64,000 nucleotides of DNA from Amycolatopsis suaedae (GTDB taxonomy: Bacteria > Actinomycetota > Actinomycetes > Mycobacteriales > Pseudonocardiaceae): NCBI RefSeq assembly GCF_004214935.1, contig NZ_SFCC01000014.1:1-64000 (forward strand). Direction: 5' to 3'. Below, piece by piece: positions 41,401 to 56,400 of the stretch; position 1 is the first letter of the stretch; every line of letters starts with the position of its first letter. The position numbers were made by a program, and so were the translations under genes. The notes under the pieces were generated by a model, which was not told the DNA's origin, ran no database searches, and saw only the letters and a list, made by a program, of their open reading frames with translations.

Positions 41401-44400
41401 TGCCGCGGTCCAGGCCGAACGCCCACAGCGCCGCCGCGGTGCGCTCTGCCGACTCGCCCGCGACGGTCAGGTGCTCACGCTCGCCAAGGGTGTCGTCGAC
41501 GAACCCGGTCAGGCTCCCGGTGCCGACCTGGACGAACGCGCGGATCCCGGCCTCGTGCAGGCGCTCGATCATCGGCCGGAACCGCACCGGCTCGACCAGG
41601 TGCCGCAGCACCAGGTCGCGGATCTCGGCGGGGTCGGACGGCATCGGGGCCAGCGACGTCGCCGACCAGACCGGTACCGACGGCGGGTGCACGGCGAGGC
41701 CGTCGACCGTGGAGCGGGCGTTGTCCAGGAACGGTGCCAGCGCGGGCGTGTGGAAGCCGGTGCGAAACGGCATGACCTGGGCGAGGACGTCCTGCGCGCG
41801 CAGGGTCTCCAGCACCGTCTCCAGCTGGTCGGCGGGGCCGCAGATGACCGACTGGTGCGGGCAGTTGTCGTGGCTGAGCACCACGTCGCCGGTCAGCGCC
41901 GCCCGGGCCTTGTCGGCCGGGCAGCCGAGTGCGGCGTAGACGACGTCGGCGACGGCGACCATGCCGGGGCGCAGGGATTCGACGAACTCGTCGATGGTCG
42001 GGTAGATCCCGGCCACCACCATCGCCGTCCACTCGCCCATGGAGTGCCCGGCCAGCGCGGCGGGTACGACGCCGGCTGCCCGCAGCCGCCGGGCCTGTTC
42101 CCGGCCCGCCCGCAGCAGCGTGACGGCGTGGTCGACGACGGACTCCTCACCGGCCAGCTCGCCGGTGCCGCGGTGTTCGAAGCCGGGGAACAGCAACGCG
42201 ACCTGGCCCTGGCCGGTCAGCAGCGGTTCGGGGGAGAACCAGATGTCGTGCCGCCCGGTCCACTTCCGGCCGCGGCCGACGATCTTGCGGGCCAGCGCCA
42301 GTTTGCGGGCGTCCGGAGCCCAGACGGTCAGCCGGCACGGCCGGTCCCCGGCCGGGGTTCGGCGGGCTGCCCTTGCCAGCAGGTCGGCGTCGTCGGCGAT
42401 GAGGTCGCGTTCCAGCTCCTGCGCGCTGTCCGCGGACAGCGTCAGCACCGGGACCGGCGGCGGCGGGGCGACGGCGGCGGTGCCGCCTGCCGGTTCGAGT
42501 ACGACGTGGGCGTTGATGCCACCGAACCCGAACGCGTTGACCACCGCGCGGCGCGGCGTATCCCAGTCGCGGGCCGAGCGCACCGGGTCGAACCGGGTGC
42601 CGCGCAGGGCCGCGTGCGGCTCGGTGATGTGCAGGGTCGGCGGCAGCGTCGCGTGGTGCACGGCGAGCGCGGCCTTGATCAGCCCGGCCATGCCCGCGGC
42701 CGGCATGGCGTGACCGATCATCGACTTGACCGTGCCGATGCCGACCAAATCACCGCCGGTCCCGAACGCCTCGGCCATGGTGCGCAGCTCGGCCGCGTCA
42801 CCGGCCGGGGTGGCGGTGCCGTGGGCCTCGATCAGCCCCAGCTCCGCCCCGGGTTCCAGGCCCGCCTCCGCCCAGGCCCGCCGGACCGCCAGCAGCTGGC
42901 CGTCCGGGTTGGGCGTCATCATGCTCGTCGACCGGCCGTCGCTGGCCGTGCCGACACCGCGGATCACCGCGTAGATCCGGTCACCGCAGGCGATCGCGTC
43001 GGCCGCGCGCTTGAGCACCACCATGCCGACGCCCTCGGACAGCAGCGTGCCGTCGGCGGCCGCGTCGAACGGGCGGATCCGCTCACTCCGGCTCAACGCC
43101 TTGAGCTGGGTGAACACGCTCCACAGCGTCGGGTGGTGGGACACGTGCACGGCACCGGCGACCATGGCGTCACAGCGTCCGGCCGCCAGCTCGCGCACCG
43201 CGTGCTCGACGGCGACCAGGCCGGACGCGCAGGCGGCGTCCACCGTGTAGGCGGGCCCGCGCAGGTCGAACCGGTTGGCGATGCGGGACGCGGCCAGGTT
43301 CGGCACCAGCCCGATCGAGGCCTCCGGCTGTTCGGGAGCCAGCCGGGCCCGCAGCGCCCCGCGTAGCTCGGCCTCGTCCAGGCCGGGCACCAGGTCCCGC
43401 ACCACCGAGACCAGTTGGTTGACCTGCACCCGCTGGTCCAGGCGTGCGCAGCCGGGCGTGAGGTAGCCGCCGCGGCCGACCACGACGCCGACCCGCGACC
43501 GGTCCGGCAGCGTCTGCTCGCCACCGGCGTCGGCAACGGCGTCCGCGGCCACCCGCAGTGCCAGCAGCTGGTCCGGCTCCGCGTCGTCCACAGTGGACGG
43601 CATGATGCCGAACCGGCTCGCGTCGAAAGTGGCCAGCTCGTCCAGGAAACCGCCGCGGCGGCAGTAGAACCGGTCACTGGCACCGGCCGCGGCCGGGTCG
43701 TAGTACAGCTCCGGATCCCAGCGCTGCGCGGGAATGGTGCCGATCGCGTCGACGCCGCCGGTGATGTTGCGCCAGAACTGCGCCGCGTCGCCCGCCCCGG
43801 GGAACAGCGCCCCCAGGCCGACGATCGCGATGTCTACCCCTCGCACTGGTAGACCACCTGCACGTCGCGGCCCGTGGCGATCTCGGCCAGCAGGCAGTCC
43901 ACGCCCTCGACCGGGTCGATGAGCCGGATGCCCCGGCGCGCGTACTCCGCGGCCAGGTCGGCGGCCATGCCGCTGCCCGCCCAGGGACCCCAGTCGACGC
44001 TGAGCACCCGCGCGCTGGTCCGGGTGGCCCACAGCCGGGCCAGCCGGTCCAGGGTGTCGTTGGCCGCCGAGTAGTCGGCCTGCCCCCGGTTGCCGAAGAC
44101 GCCGCTGATGCTGCCGAACAGCACCAGGAAAGCCGGATCGTGCTCCAGCGCGGCTTCCAGCGCCAGCGCGCCGCCGACCTTCGTGTCGTAGACGCGGGCG
44201 AACGCCTCCTGCGTCTTGTCCGCCATCAGCTTGTCGTCGAGGATCCCGGCCCCGTGCACAACGCCGTCGAGCCTGCCGAACCGGGCGGTGATGTCGGCGA
44301 TCACGGCGTGTACCGCGGCGGTGTCGGCGACGTCGCAGGCGTGATAACGCACCGACGACGCCGTCTCGCGCAGGGCGTCCATGGTCGCGCGGATCTCGCG

Positions 44401-47400
44401 TTCGGCCAGCAGCGCACGGCTGCGGCGGGCGACCTCGTCGAGGTCGCGCACACCGGACTCGGCCAGTGCCCGCCGGATCGACGGTTCGTCGGGGGCGGCC
44501 GCCGTCCGCGGGTCCTCCGGGCCGCGCGGCAGCGGGGTGCGGCCGATCAGCTCGATGCGGCAGCCGGTGCGCCGCGCCAGCTCCCTGGCCACCAGCGCGG
44601 TGATGCCCCGGGCGCCGCCGGTGAGCAGCACGACGCCGTCGGCGTCCAGTGCCAGCTCGCCCGTGCCGTCCAGTTCGGCCGGCCGCAGTTCGATGGCGTG
44701 CCGCACGCCCTGCGTGTGGCCCACCACCGCCGGACCGTCCACTGTGGTCAGCTCGGTGACCAGCGCCCCGGCGATCTGCCGGTGGCTGTCCTTCGGGTCG
44801 ACGTCCACGGCCCGCACGTGGACGTCCGGGTACTCGCGGGCTGCGGTCCGGATCAGGCCGTGCATGCCCAGATCGGGGGAGGCGGTGGTCCGGCTGAACC
44901 CGAACGTCCCGCCGCCCGCCGTGGCCACGACCAGGCCGCGCACACCTTCGGCCAGGCAGGCCCGGATCTCGGCGTACACCCCGGGCAGCAGCGTCTGGTT
45001 CTCCTCGGCCCGCAGGCCGCCGAGGTGGATGACATGGTCGGCGCCGGTGACCGGCCCGGTCAGCTCGCGGGTGTTGCGGGGCGTGCCGCCGAACCGCTCG
45101 ACCAGGTCGGCGACCTCCAGCCCGATGTCGTCGCCGTTGTCGACGATGAGCACGCTGCGCCCGGCCAGTGCGTCCGCGGGGGTGGGCGGGCACGGGGTGA
45201 GGGTGACCAGTTCCGGCACCTGCCGGGACGGCCGCGCCCCGCCTGCCTCCGGTGCGGGCTCGCCGGCCGGCACCGTGACGGGCTCGGTGGGCTCGGCGGG
45301 ACCGGTGCCGAACCAGTCGACTATCCCGGCGATGGTCTTGATCTTGGCGAGGGTTTCGATGGTGGTGGTGTCGCCGGTGATGCCGAGGGTGGTGGCGAGT
45401 TCGCCGATGATCTCGGTGCGTTTGATGGAGTCGATGGACAGGTCGGCTTCCAGGTCCAGCCCCGGGTCGAGCATCTCGGCCGGGTAGCCGGTGCGGGCGC
45501 TGATCGTGTCCAGCACCAGTGTCCCGACGTCGACACCCGGCTTCGCCGGCGCGGGCGCGGCGGTGGACCGCTGCCCGAACCAGTCGACGATGCCCGCGAT
45601 GGTTTTGATCTTGGCGAGGGTTTCGATGGTGGTGGTGTCGCCGGTGATGCCGAGGGTGGTGGCGAGTTCGCCGATGATCTCGGTGCGTTTGATGGAGTCG
45701 ATGGACAGGTCGGCTTCCAGGTCCAGCCCCGGGTCGAGCATGTCCGCCGGGTAGCCGGTGCGGGCGCTGATCGTGTCCAGGATCAGGCTGCCGACGTCGG
45801 CCACCGGTGCCGGCCCGGCCTCCACCACCACGGGAGCCGGCTGCTCGACGACGACCGGCGCCGGAGGCGGCGCCGCCGGGGCGGAGCCGAGGTAGCCGAG
45901 CAGGACGTCCCGCTGCGCCGCGACGGCCTCCCGCATACCGTCCAGGTACTCCTTGACGACCTGGTCACGCGACAGCGCGGCCGCGCCGCCCGCCAGCGGG
46001 CGGGGTGCTTCGGTCGCCGGGCGCAGGCCACCGGGCAACGCGTTTCCGGCGGAGTCACGCACGAGTCCTCCATCGACGTACCACTGGGGTTTGGCCGGAA
46101 TCTCCTCCGGCTGGACGGGATCGGCCCGGCCGGTGAACAACGCGCCGGTGTCCAGCGGCACGCCCGCGGCAGCCAGCGCCCCCAGGGCGTCCAGCAGCGC
46201 CGGGATCCCCGGCTCGCCGGGCGCGTCCAGGCGGACCGCGGTGTGCGGCCGGTCGCCGAGGGTCTTGCGGACGAACGAGGTGAGCACCCCGCCCGGCCCG
46301 GCCTCGACGAACACCCGCGCACCGGCGGCGTACATCGACTCGATCTGCTCGACGAACCGCACTCCGCTGCCGAGCTGCCCGGCCAGCGGCTCGCGGATCT
46401 CCGCGCCGTACGGGGCGGCGTCGCGGTTGGACCACACCGGGAACGCCGGCTCACCGAGGTCCTCGGAGTCGAGCACACCGGCGAACGCCGTGGCCGCCGC
46501 GGCCACCACCGGGCTGTGGAACGCCGCGGCCACCGGCAGTGCGCGGACGGACAGGCCCGCGGCCTTCAGCGCCTCCGTCGCCTCGGCCACCGCCGCCGTG
46601 GGACCGGAGATCACCACCTGCCGCGGGGAGTTGTGGTTGGCCACCACCACACCGCTGGGCAGCAGCGGCAGCACAGAGTCCACGGCCGCCGACACCGCGG
46701 CCATGGCACCGGGATCCTCGCCGGCCGCGGCCACGATGGCGTCGGCGCGGGCCGCGCTCAGCGCGATCAGTCGCTCGGGGGAGAAGACCCCGGCACTGGC
46801 CAGGGCGACCAGCTCGCCGTAGCTGTGCCCGCCTGCCAGCGACGGCCGCACGCCCAGCGAGGCGAGCAGCTCGGTCGCCGCGAGACCGGCGATGCCCAGT
46901 GTGGGCTGGGCGACGGTGGTGTCGGTGATCGCGGCCCGCTGCCGCGCGGCCTCCGCCTCGTCCAGCGGCGCGGGCGGGAACATGACGTCCTCGTAGCGGC
47001 CGCCGGCCAGCCGCAGGCAGGACTGCAGCCGGGGGAACGCGGTGAACAGGTCCAGCAGCATGCCCGGCCGCTGGCTGCCCTGACCCGGGTAGAGGAACGC
47101 GACCGCCGGCTCGCCGGTGGTCTCCCGTAGTCTCACGCCGTCCGATGCCCGCCAGGCGCCGACCGCGTCCAGCACGGCGGGCAGCTCGTCCAGGCTCGCC
47201 ACCACGGCGGTGGCCTGGATCGGCTGACCGCCCGCGGCGGCCGTCGCGGCCAGGGCACGCAGCGGCAGGGGACGTCCGGCGTCGTCGTTGGCCCGCACCA
47301 GCCGGGCCAGCCGCTGCGCCGACTTCCGCGCCGCGTCGGCGGTCTCGCCGCGGAAGACGAACAGCTCCGCGGGCCACTCACGCAGGCCGTGCCGGGGTTC

Positions 47401-50400
47401 CTCGGCGCCGTCGTAGCCGCTGATCACCGCGTGGAAGTTGGTGCCGCCGAACCCGAACGCGCTGATCCCGGCCACCCGCCTGCCCGCGGGCGCGGACCAG
47501 GTGCGGCTGCCGAAGGCGAACGGGCTGGTCTGCCGGTCCCAGAACGCGTTCGGCTCGCTGACGTGCAGGGTTCCCGGCCGGATCCCGGTGTGCACGGCGG
47601 TGGCCGCCTTGATCATCCCGGCCAGGCCCGCGGTGCACTTCGTGTGCCCGATCTGGGACTTCACCGACCCGATCGTGCAGCTGCCCGCCGGCAGCCCGGC
47701 GAACATCTCGGTCAGCGCGGCCAGCTCGGTCCGGTCGCCGACGACCGTGCCGGTGCCGTGTGCCTCGACCAGCCCGACCGCGCCGACCGGCACGCCCGCC
47801 TCGCCGTAGGCCCGGTGCAGTGCCCGCCGCTGGCCGTCGGCCCGCGGGGCGGTCAGGCCGAGCGAGCGGCCGTCGCTGGACGAGCCGATGCCCTTGATCA
47901 CCGCGTAGACCCGGTCGCCGTCGCGTTCGGCGTCGGCCAGCCGCTTGAGCACCACGCAGGCCACGCCCTCGCCCAGCGCGATCCCGTCGGCCGACGAGTC
48001 GAACGTGGCACAGCGGCCGCTGGCCGACAGGGCGCCGACGGAGGCGAACATCAGGTAGTCGTGCGCGCTGTTGTGCAGGTCGACCGCGCCGCACAGCACC
48101 AGGTCGCTGGAGCCCGCGGTGAGTTCCTTGCACGCCACGTCCAGCGCGGCCAGGCTCGACGCGCACGCGGCGTCGACGGTGTAGTTCGCGCCGCCCAGGT
48201 CGAGCCGGTTGGCGATCCGGCCGGAGATCACGTTGCCCAGCACGCCGGGGAAGGAGTCCTCGGTCAGCCGGGGGAGGAACTCGTCCAGCTCCGGCGGTGT
48301 GCTGCCGTGCAGGGCGGGCAGTGCCGACCGCACGGTGTAGGCGTTGGCCAGGTCGGCACCCGCCTCCGCGCCGAAGATCACCGACGCGCGGTCGCGGTCG
48401 AACTCACGGTGGGCGTATCCGGCGTCGGACAGCGCCCGTGCCGCGGCCTCCAGCGCCAGCAGCTGGGCCGGCTCGATCGAGGTCAGCGACGCGGGCGGGA
48501 TGCCGTAGGCCAGCGGGTCGAAGCCGACGGGGGACAGGAAGCCGCCCCAGCGGGACGGGGACTCCGGGTAGCGCTCCGGGTCCCAGCGGTCGGCCGGGAC
48601 CTCGGTGACCGCGTCGACCCCGGCCACGATGTTGGCCCAGTAGGAGGCCACGTCGCCCGCGCCGGGCAGCATCGCCGCCATGCCGACGATGGCGATGTCC
48701 AGCGGTTCGGCGCTGGTGGGTTCCTCGTCCTCGGTCAGCTCGCCGTGGCGGGCGGTCAGCAGCCCGGTCCGGCAGACCTGCTCGTGCAGCGAGGCGATGT
48801 CGGTCAGCTCCCGGCGCAGGGTGGCGACCTGGCCGATCATGAACATCCCGTCGGCGCGCTGCTCGTCCTCACCCACCCGCTCCAGCACGTCCCCGGACCG
48901 GCGCAGCCCGCGGCTGGCGATCCGCAGCCTGCCGAGGTTGAGCCGTTCCAGCTCCGCCCAGGCGTCCTGGCGGGTCACCCCGTCTGCCGACAGCCGCTCC
49001 CGGGCAGCGGAGAAGGTGTCCACATAGGACGTGTCGGCGCAGCGGACGCTGTGCCCGGGCGAGGTTTCCAGCAGGACGGTCTGCTCGCACTCCACCGCGA
49101 CCTGCTGGAAGACCGGCAGGATGGCGCCGTGCTCGACGGCCTCGGTGGTGAACAGGTACGCCGTGCCCATCAGCGCGCCGACGGCCGCCCCGCGGTCGGC
49201 CAGCCGCGCGCTGAGTGCGGAGACCATGGCGGCGGAGCGTTCGTCGTGGATGCCGCCGGCGAACAGCACGCTGACCTCGTCCAGCGACGGCTGCGCGAGC
49301 AGGACCTCGACCTGCTGCTCCCACAGGGTGAAGCTGGACCGCGGGCCGGTGTGCCCGCCGCATTCCCAGCCCTCGAAGACGAACTTGCGCGCGCCCTCGT
49401 CGAGGAACCGGCTCAGCAGGGCGGGGGAGGGCACGTGCAGGAACGCCGAGATCCCGGACTGCTCCAGGTCGCGGGCCTGCGCGGGGTTGCCGCCCGCGAC
49501 GATCGCGTACCGCGGCCGCACCGCGTGCACGGCTTCCAGCTGGGCCTGCCGGATCTCCGGGTCGGCGAACCCGAGCACGCCCACCCCCCACGGCCGTTCG
49601 CCGAGCCGCTGGTCGGTGGCGTCGAGCAGCTTGCGGGTCTGCGCGCCGTCCATCAGCGCCAGCGCCAGGAACGGCAGCCCGCCGGCGTCGGCGACGGCCT
49701 CGGCGAACGCCGGCTGGTCGCTCACCCGGGTCATCGGCCCCTGCGCCAGCGGGTACCGCGGGCCGGGATTGCGCTCGCAGAATGTCCCGCCCGGGCGCAG
49801 CGGCGGATTCGCGGCGGCGGCCCGGAGATTGTTCCGCACCGCTTTACGGATTATTTGCAGCACGCCGCCCGCGGTGACGCCGTTATGCGCCAGTGATCGG
49901 GCGAGAGCGCCATCTTGGCCGACCGGCGGCGTGCTGTCCAGCCCGGGCCGGGACAGAATTCGGTGGCCTTCCTCGACAATCGTGTCGGCCCCGTCCATCG
50001 CGGCAATCGCGGTGGCGACACCGGCCGGCAAACAATCGCGGACCTCGCGCACGAGCGCCAGCTGGCTGTCCAGGACGACCCCGTGCGCGCCGCCGGCGAC
50101 GGCCGCCGCGGCGGTGTGCGGGCCGATTCCGCCCGCCGCCCAGACCGGCACGTCGAACTCGGCGAGCAGCCGCTGCAGGAGCACGAACGTCGTCAGCTCG
50201 CCGACGCGGCCGCCGGCCTCGCAGCCGCGGGCGATCAGCCCGTCCGCGCCGGCCAGCACCGCGTCGCGCGCCTCACCCACCGAGGTGACCTCGACGAGCA
50301 CCCGCCTACCGGGCGCCGGAACATGGTGGGGGACAACGATTGTGTCCACCAGGCCGGGCAGCTCCGCCGCGGTCAGCGGGCAGCCGGCGCCGATGCGCAC

Positions 50401-53400
50401 GCCGAAGTGCCGCCCGAGCCTGCGCTCGACAACGGCGAGCTGGTCGCGTGCGGACACCGGGTCGGTGCCCAGGTCGAGCACCCCGAGCCCGCCCGCGCGC
50501 TCGACCGCGATCACCAGCGCCGCGTTGGGCAGGCCCAGCGGGCTCACACCGAGGAGGAGGTCACGACCCGAAAGAATACTCAATTGATTCTCCTACACAT
50601 CGACAAGGAAGGAGATGTGAAAGGAATCGTTGGCGAACAACCGTAGGCGTTGCCCCCACAGGAAACGCTTACGTGCCGTTTACAACCGTTTCATCCTGAC
50701 GCAACAGAAGCTTCGCAACACGAGTGCGGCGCACCGGAACGAATGGCCACCCCGGCCCGGCGCTTCGCTCGGCGCTCACCGTACACACACGAATACGACA
50801 GTGTCCACACCAGTGTGAAAATCCCTTACTCGATACGGGTGGTCCGCCGCAGGGCCGGTGGCCGACCGTGAGCGCCATTAGCCGAGATGGGTGGCCGATT
50901 CCGCGCGCGACCTCGGGCACCGGCGGGGTACTCATGAGTAATGAAAGTGCCAGTTGACGGCGGTGGCCCCAGGTCCACATGTTAGGAACCAACGAGTCAG
51001 CGGCGTACCCGGGTGGCGGCGAGCGGTCGCGGTACGACGCGGAGGCAGGCGGCCATGCCGGTGACGTCGACCAGCGTTTGGGTGACGATGATCACGGACG
51101 CCGCCAATGCACGTGAAGGCCACCTTCACCACGTCTCACGTAATGAAGGTGGCCTTCACGTGCTTGGGGTCAGCCGGTGAAGTCGGCCAGGCTGCGCGGC
51201 TTGGGCAGGACGGCCCCGGCCGAGACCGGGTTCTGCACCGGGCAGTGCGTGTTGGCCGGCGGGACGTCGCCCTTGAACAGGTAGTTGTGGATGTGCTCGC
51301 GCGAGCAGGAGTCCACGAAGTACATGCCGTGGCCACCACCGTCGTAGGTCACCAGCGGCATGCCGCTCTGCTCCGAGACGGCCTGCGCCCACGGGTAGAC
51401 CGTGGCCGGGTCGTAGCGGGAGTTGGTGATCAGGATCGGCGGGACCTCGTCGCTCAGCGTCAGCTTGTGCGGCGGGTTGACCGGCTTGCCCTCCCAGCCC
51501 AGGCACACCACGGCCCAGGTGTCGTAGGAGCTGAACCGGACGTTCGGCGAGGCCTCGGCGAGTTTGTCGGTCAGCTCCCGCAGTTCGCCGAAGCTGCTGA
51601 TCCGGTAGTCCCAGTCGTTGCACCAGATGGCCCGGGACGGGTCCGGACGCTGCGCCGCGGGGGCGGCGGCCAGGCTCGCCGGTGCGCCCTGCCCGAACGA
51701 CTTGATGTAGTCGGCCAGCTCGGCCCACCGCTCGCTGAGCACCCGGGGTTCCAGGCTCAGCGCGAAGTCGACCGGGTTGAGCTTGCGGGCAGGGTCCTTC
51801 GGGTCGGCCAGCTCGCCCTTGGCGGCCTTGTCGTAGAGCTGCTTCATCAGCGCGGGGACGTCCCTGCCGTGCAGCGAGCAGGTGGCCTCTTTTTCACACC
51901 ATTGGGTGAAAATGCCGAACAGTTCCTCGCGCAGGTGGGTCTCCGTGCGCATGAAGTCCCACGTGTTGTCGATGCTGTGGTCCATCGTGGAGTCCAGCAC
52001 GAGACGGCCGACCCTGGTGGGGAAGTTCTCGGCGTACTGCTGGCCGCGCAGGGTTCCGTAGGAGACGCCGTAGTAGTTGAGCTTCTCCTCGCCGAGCGCG
52101 GCGCGGATGGCGTCCATGTCCTTGACGTCGCTGATGGTGTCGACGTGGTCGAACACCGGGCCGGTGCGCTTGCGGCAGTCCTCGATGTAGGCCTTGTTCT
52201 GCGCGACCTGCTTGGTGAACTGCTCCTCGGTCGAGGGCCACGCCCGGGTCTGGTTGGCGGTGTCGCACTGGACCGGGCTGCTCTCGCCGATGCCGCGCGA
52301 GTCGTAGCTGATGACGTCGTAGCGCTGGTAGACGGGGGTCTCGAAGATCGGATCGGACTTCAGATCCCTGGCTCCGGCGCCGCCGGGCCCGCCCGGTCCG
52401 TACATCAGGGTGCCGAGCTTGTCCCCGCCCTCGGCGCCCTTGCGCCGGGCCAGCGACAACTCGATCTTGTCACCGTCCGGCTTGTCCCAGTCGACCGGCA
52501 CGGCGAGCCTGGCGCACTCCACCTCCGGCTTGTCCGCACACGGTTTCCAGTCGATCCCGGCACTCGCCTGCGCGGCCGGAACGGCCGTCAGCAACGGTCC
52601 GAGGACCGCCACCGCGGACGCTACCGACAGTAGTGAGCGTTTCACTATCGTCCCCTTGTCGTGGTCAAGATCCACCTGAACGGGGCGAGTCTTGCGTGGG
52701 TTTTCCACAAGGGGCTACCGCCGAAGGTATGAGCGAGGGTCGGCCATCTGGCCATTTCGACCGCCGGATCAGGCCGCAGCGCAGGAGTTCCGGCCCGCCG
52801 AGGCCACCGGGGCGGTGAACGCGCCGTCGCGGACCAGAGCGGTCGCCTTCTCGACGTCCGGGGTCAGGTGCCGGTCGTCCACCAGCGGCGTGACCCGCTG
52901 CCGGACGACGCCGTGCACCGCGGCGGTGCCCTCGCCCAGCCGCAGCGGGCCCATCGTGCCCCTGATCAGGTCGATTCCCTGCGCGCCCAGCATCACCTGC
53001 ACGCCCAGCACGGTGTCCAGCCGGTCCAGGTTGGCCGCCAGCCCGCGCATCGACGCCATCGCCATCGTGTTGTGGTCCTCCTGCCCGCCCTTGACCGGAC
53101 GCGACAGCGTTCCCGCCGGGGTCGCGGCGGCCTGCATCTCCGGGATCAGCGCGGCGGCCATGCTCTGCGCCTGCACCATGCCCGAGTTCAGCCCGACCGG
53201 GCCGCCGGCGAGGTTGGACGGCAGCCCGTAGCTCCACTTCGGATCGAGCAGCCGCCCGGACAGCCCCTCGGACAGCACACCGAGGTCGGCGATCTGCGCG
53301 TTCAGCGAGTCGATCTCGTGCCCGATCCGCGCGCCGTCCCAGTTGCCGCCCATCACGAACTCGTACCCGCCGCCGGGCCGTTCGAAGATCAGCGGGTTGG

Positions 53401-56400
53401 ACGTCGACGCGTTCGCCTCCCGCACCACGGTCTCCCGCGCCGTGCCGAGCGTCTGCCGTAGCGCCCCGAGGATGTGCGGGGTGGCCCGCACCGAGGTCGC
53501 GTCCTGGATCCGTGGGTCGGCCTCGCCGGAACGGCGCCGCCCGTCGTCGGTCATCCACTGGGTCCCGCACACCATGGCCCGGATCTGCCGTGCCGCCTCG
53601 GTCTCCTCGGGGATCCGCCGCTCCTCGTGGGTGCGCGGGTCGAACGCGCCCTGCTCGGCCCTGGTCGCCTCCAGGAACAACGCGAACCCGGCGGTGAACG
53701 AGTCCAGCGCGCGGCCGGACCGGTCGATCGCGTCGGCGTAGCGGGCGGTGAGCACACTGCTGCCACTGATCAGCGGCAGCGCCTCGCCCGCCTCCAGGGT
53801 GAACGTCTCCGGCAGTTTCGCCGCCCGCAACGCCATCCGCGCCGCGACCTGCCTGCCGTCACGCAGCACCGGGTTGTCCTCGCCGATCAGGCTCAGCCCG
53901 GCCGCCGCCATCGGCTGCAGGTCACCCGTGCCCAGCGACCCGATCTCCGGCATCACCGGGGCGATCCCGGCGTTGACCATCGACAGCAGCCGGTCCACCA
54001 GCTCGGGCCGCACGCCCATCGCCCCGCGCGCCATCGTGTTGGCCCGCAGGACGAGCGCGAGCCGCGCGACGTTCGGCGGCAGCGCGGGACCGGTGCCCGC
54101 GGCGTGCGAGCGCAGCACCCGCTTCTGGAACTCCACCTGCTCGTCCGTCGTGAGTGGACGGTCCTTGTTCGGCCCGAGCGCCTGGTTCCAGCCGTAGACC
54201 CGCTCACCGGCCGCGACGGTCCGCAGCGCACCGGCACGGGTGGCCGCCATCTTCTGCCGCGCACCCGGCGCCAGGCGCACCGACACCGAATCGGCATGCA
54301 GGACCCGGGTCAGCGTCGGCCAGTCGAGGTGATCGCCGTCGAGCTGGACCGTGACGGTCTCACTCGAGGCCGGCGCGGGAGCTCCGCCTGCGACCTGTGT
54401 CGTCGCCGCGAGCAGCACGGCCGCCAGCGCGAGCCGGGTCGGTTTCAGCATGGGCAACCTCCTCGATCTGCCGGAACAGCGCCGGCGCGCAGGCGAGGCA
54501 GGCGACGACGCCGATCGCCACCCACAGGGCCGGGGCGTACACCGTGAGCTCCGCCGTGGCCCAGGTCATCAGTGCCGGGGTGAATCCGGCGAAGAAGATC
54601 GCCGCGATGTTGTAGCTCAGCGCGAGACCGGTCGTGCGCACCGCCGCGGGGAAGATCCGCGGCAGCAGCGACGGGGCCACGCCGACGAACGCCGCGACGT
54701 TCGCGCACAGCAGCGTGTGCACGACCACCAGCACCACCGTCGACGGCCAGTGGTGCAGGACCAGCAGGCTGAGCAGTGGCACGACCAGCATGGCCGCCGA
54801 GGACCGCAGCACCAGCGGCCGCGGGCCGATCCGGTCGGCCACCCGGCCGGCGACGAGGCAGCCGATCACCAGCACCACGTTGCCGACCAGCGACGCGAGA
54901 AACGCCTGCTGCGCGGTGAACCCGAGCCCGGAGCTACCGGCCCGGTAGTAGGTCGGCAGGTAGATCACGAACGCGTACACGCAGACGGTCCACAGCACGG
55001 AGAACAGGAACCCGGTGACCAGCTGCCTCGGGTACTCGGTCACGATCCGCAGCAGCGGGTTGCGGCCACCGGCCGCGGTGACCCGGTGCCGTTCGAACGT
55101 CTCCGTCTCCGGCAGCCGTCCCCGGATGTATACGCCGATCGGGATGATCAGCAGGCCGATGACGAACGGGATGCGCCAGGCCCATTCCTTGACCGTGGAG
55201 TCGGGAAGCGCCGTGGTGATGGCGACGCCGACGACGGCGGAGATGAGGTTCGAGATCCCCATCGATGCCTGCAGCCACGCGGCGTAGCGGGCCTTGCGGT
55301 CGTGCGGCGCGTGCTCGATCAGGAACGCCGCCGCGCCACCGATCTCGCCGCCCGCCGAGAATCCCTGCAGCAGCCTGCCGATCAGCAGCAGGATCGGTGC
55401 GCCGATCCCGATCACCGAGGCCGGCGGTGTCGCGGCCAGCACCAGCGTGCCCAGGCCCATGGTGGCGATCGACAGCATCAGTGCCGCCTTGCGGCCTTTG
55501 CGGTCGCCGTAGATCCCGACCACGACCGCCCCGAGCGGGCGGGCGACGAAACCGGCGCCGAACACGATGAACGTGTTGAACAACGCCATCGTCGGGTCCT
55601 GCGAGGTGAAGAAGCTGCCCGCGACGTAGCTGGCGAAGAAGGCGTAGACGGAGAAGTCGTACCACTCCATCGCGTTGCCGAGTGCCGCCGCGGCGACCGA
55701 GCGCCTGGCGACCGGATTGCTGGCCATGATCGGGCTCCGCTCTATGAGGCTCTACGAGTGGCGCACACCGTCGCGCCGGTCGAGGGACATCAGGGTGGCG
55801 GCCAGGACGTGCGCCCCCCGCGCGATGTCCTCGGTCGCGGTCAGTTCCTCGGGGCAGTGGCTCCTGCCGCCTGCCGAGGGGACGAAGATCATGCCCATCG
55901 GGCCCAGCCGGGCCAGGTGAGCGGCGTCGTGCCCGGCGCCGGAGGGCACCGCCGTCCAGGACAGCCCCAGCCCGCCTGCCGCCTCGGCGACGACGTCCTG
56001 CAGCAGTGGCGAGGTCGGCACCGGGTCCTGGTCGGAGATCCAGTCGACGTCGATGTCCACCCCGCGGGCGCGGGTCTCCGCGGTGATCTCGTCGACGATC
56101 CGCCGCCGGGCACCGCGCAGCCAGTCCCCGTCGACGCTGCGGATCTCCGCCCACAGCCGCGCGCGGTCGGTGATCACGCCCATCGAACCGGGGGAGGACT
56201 CGATGTGCCCGGTCGTGGCGACGCCGTGCACCGGCGCGCCGCAGCCCACCCGTTCCACGGCGAGTACCGCGGCCGCGGCGGACACCAGCGCGTCGTGCCG
56301 GTCCGGCATGGGCGTGGTGCCCGCGTGCCCGGCCAGCCCGGCGAAGTGCACCAGCATCCGGTCGATGCCCGCGATCGCGGTGACCACCCCGATGCTCGTG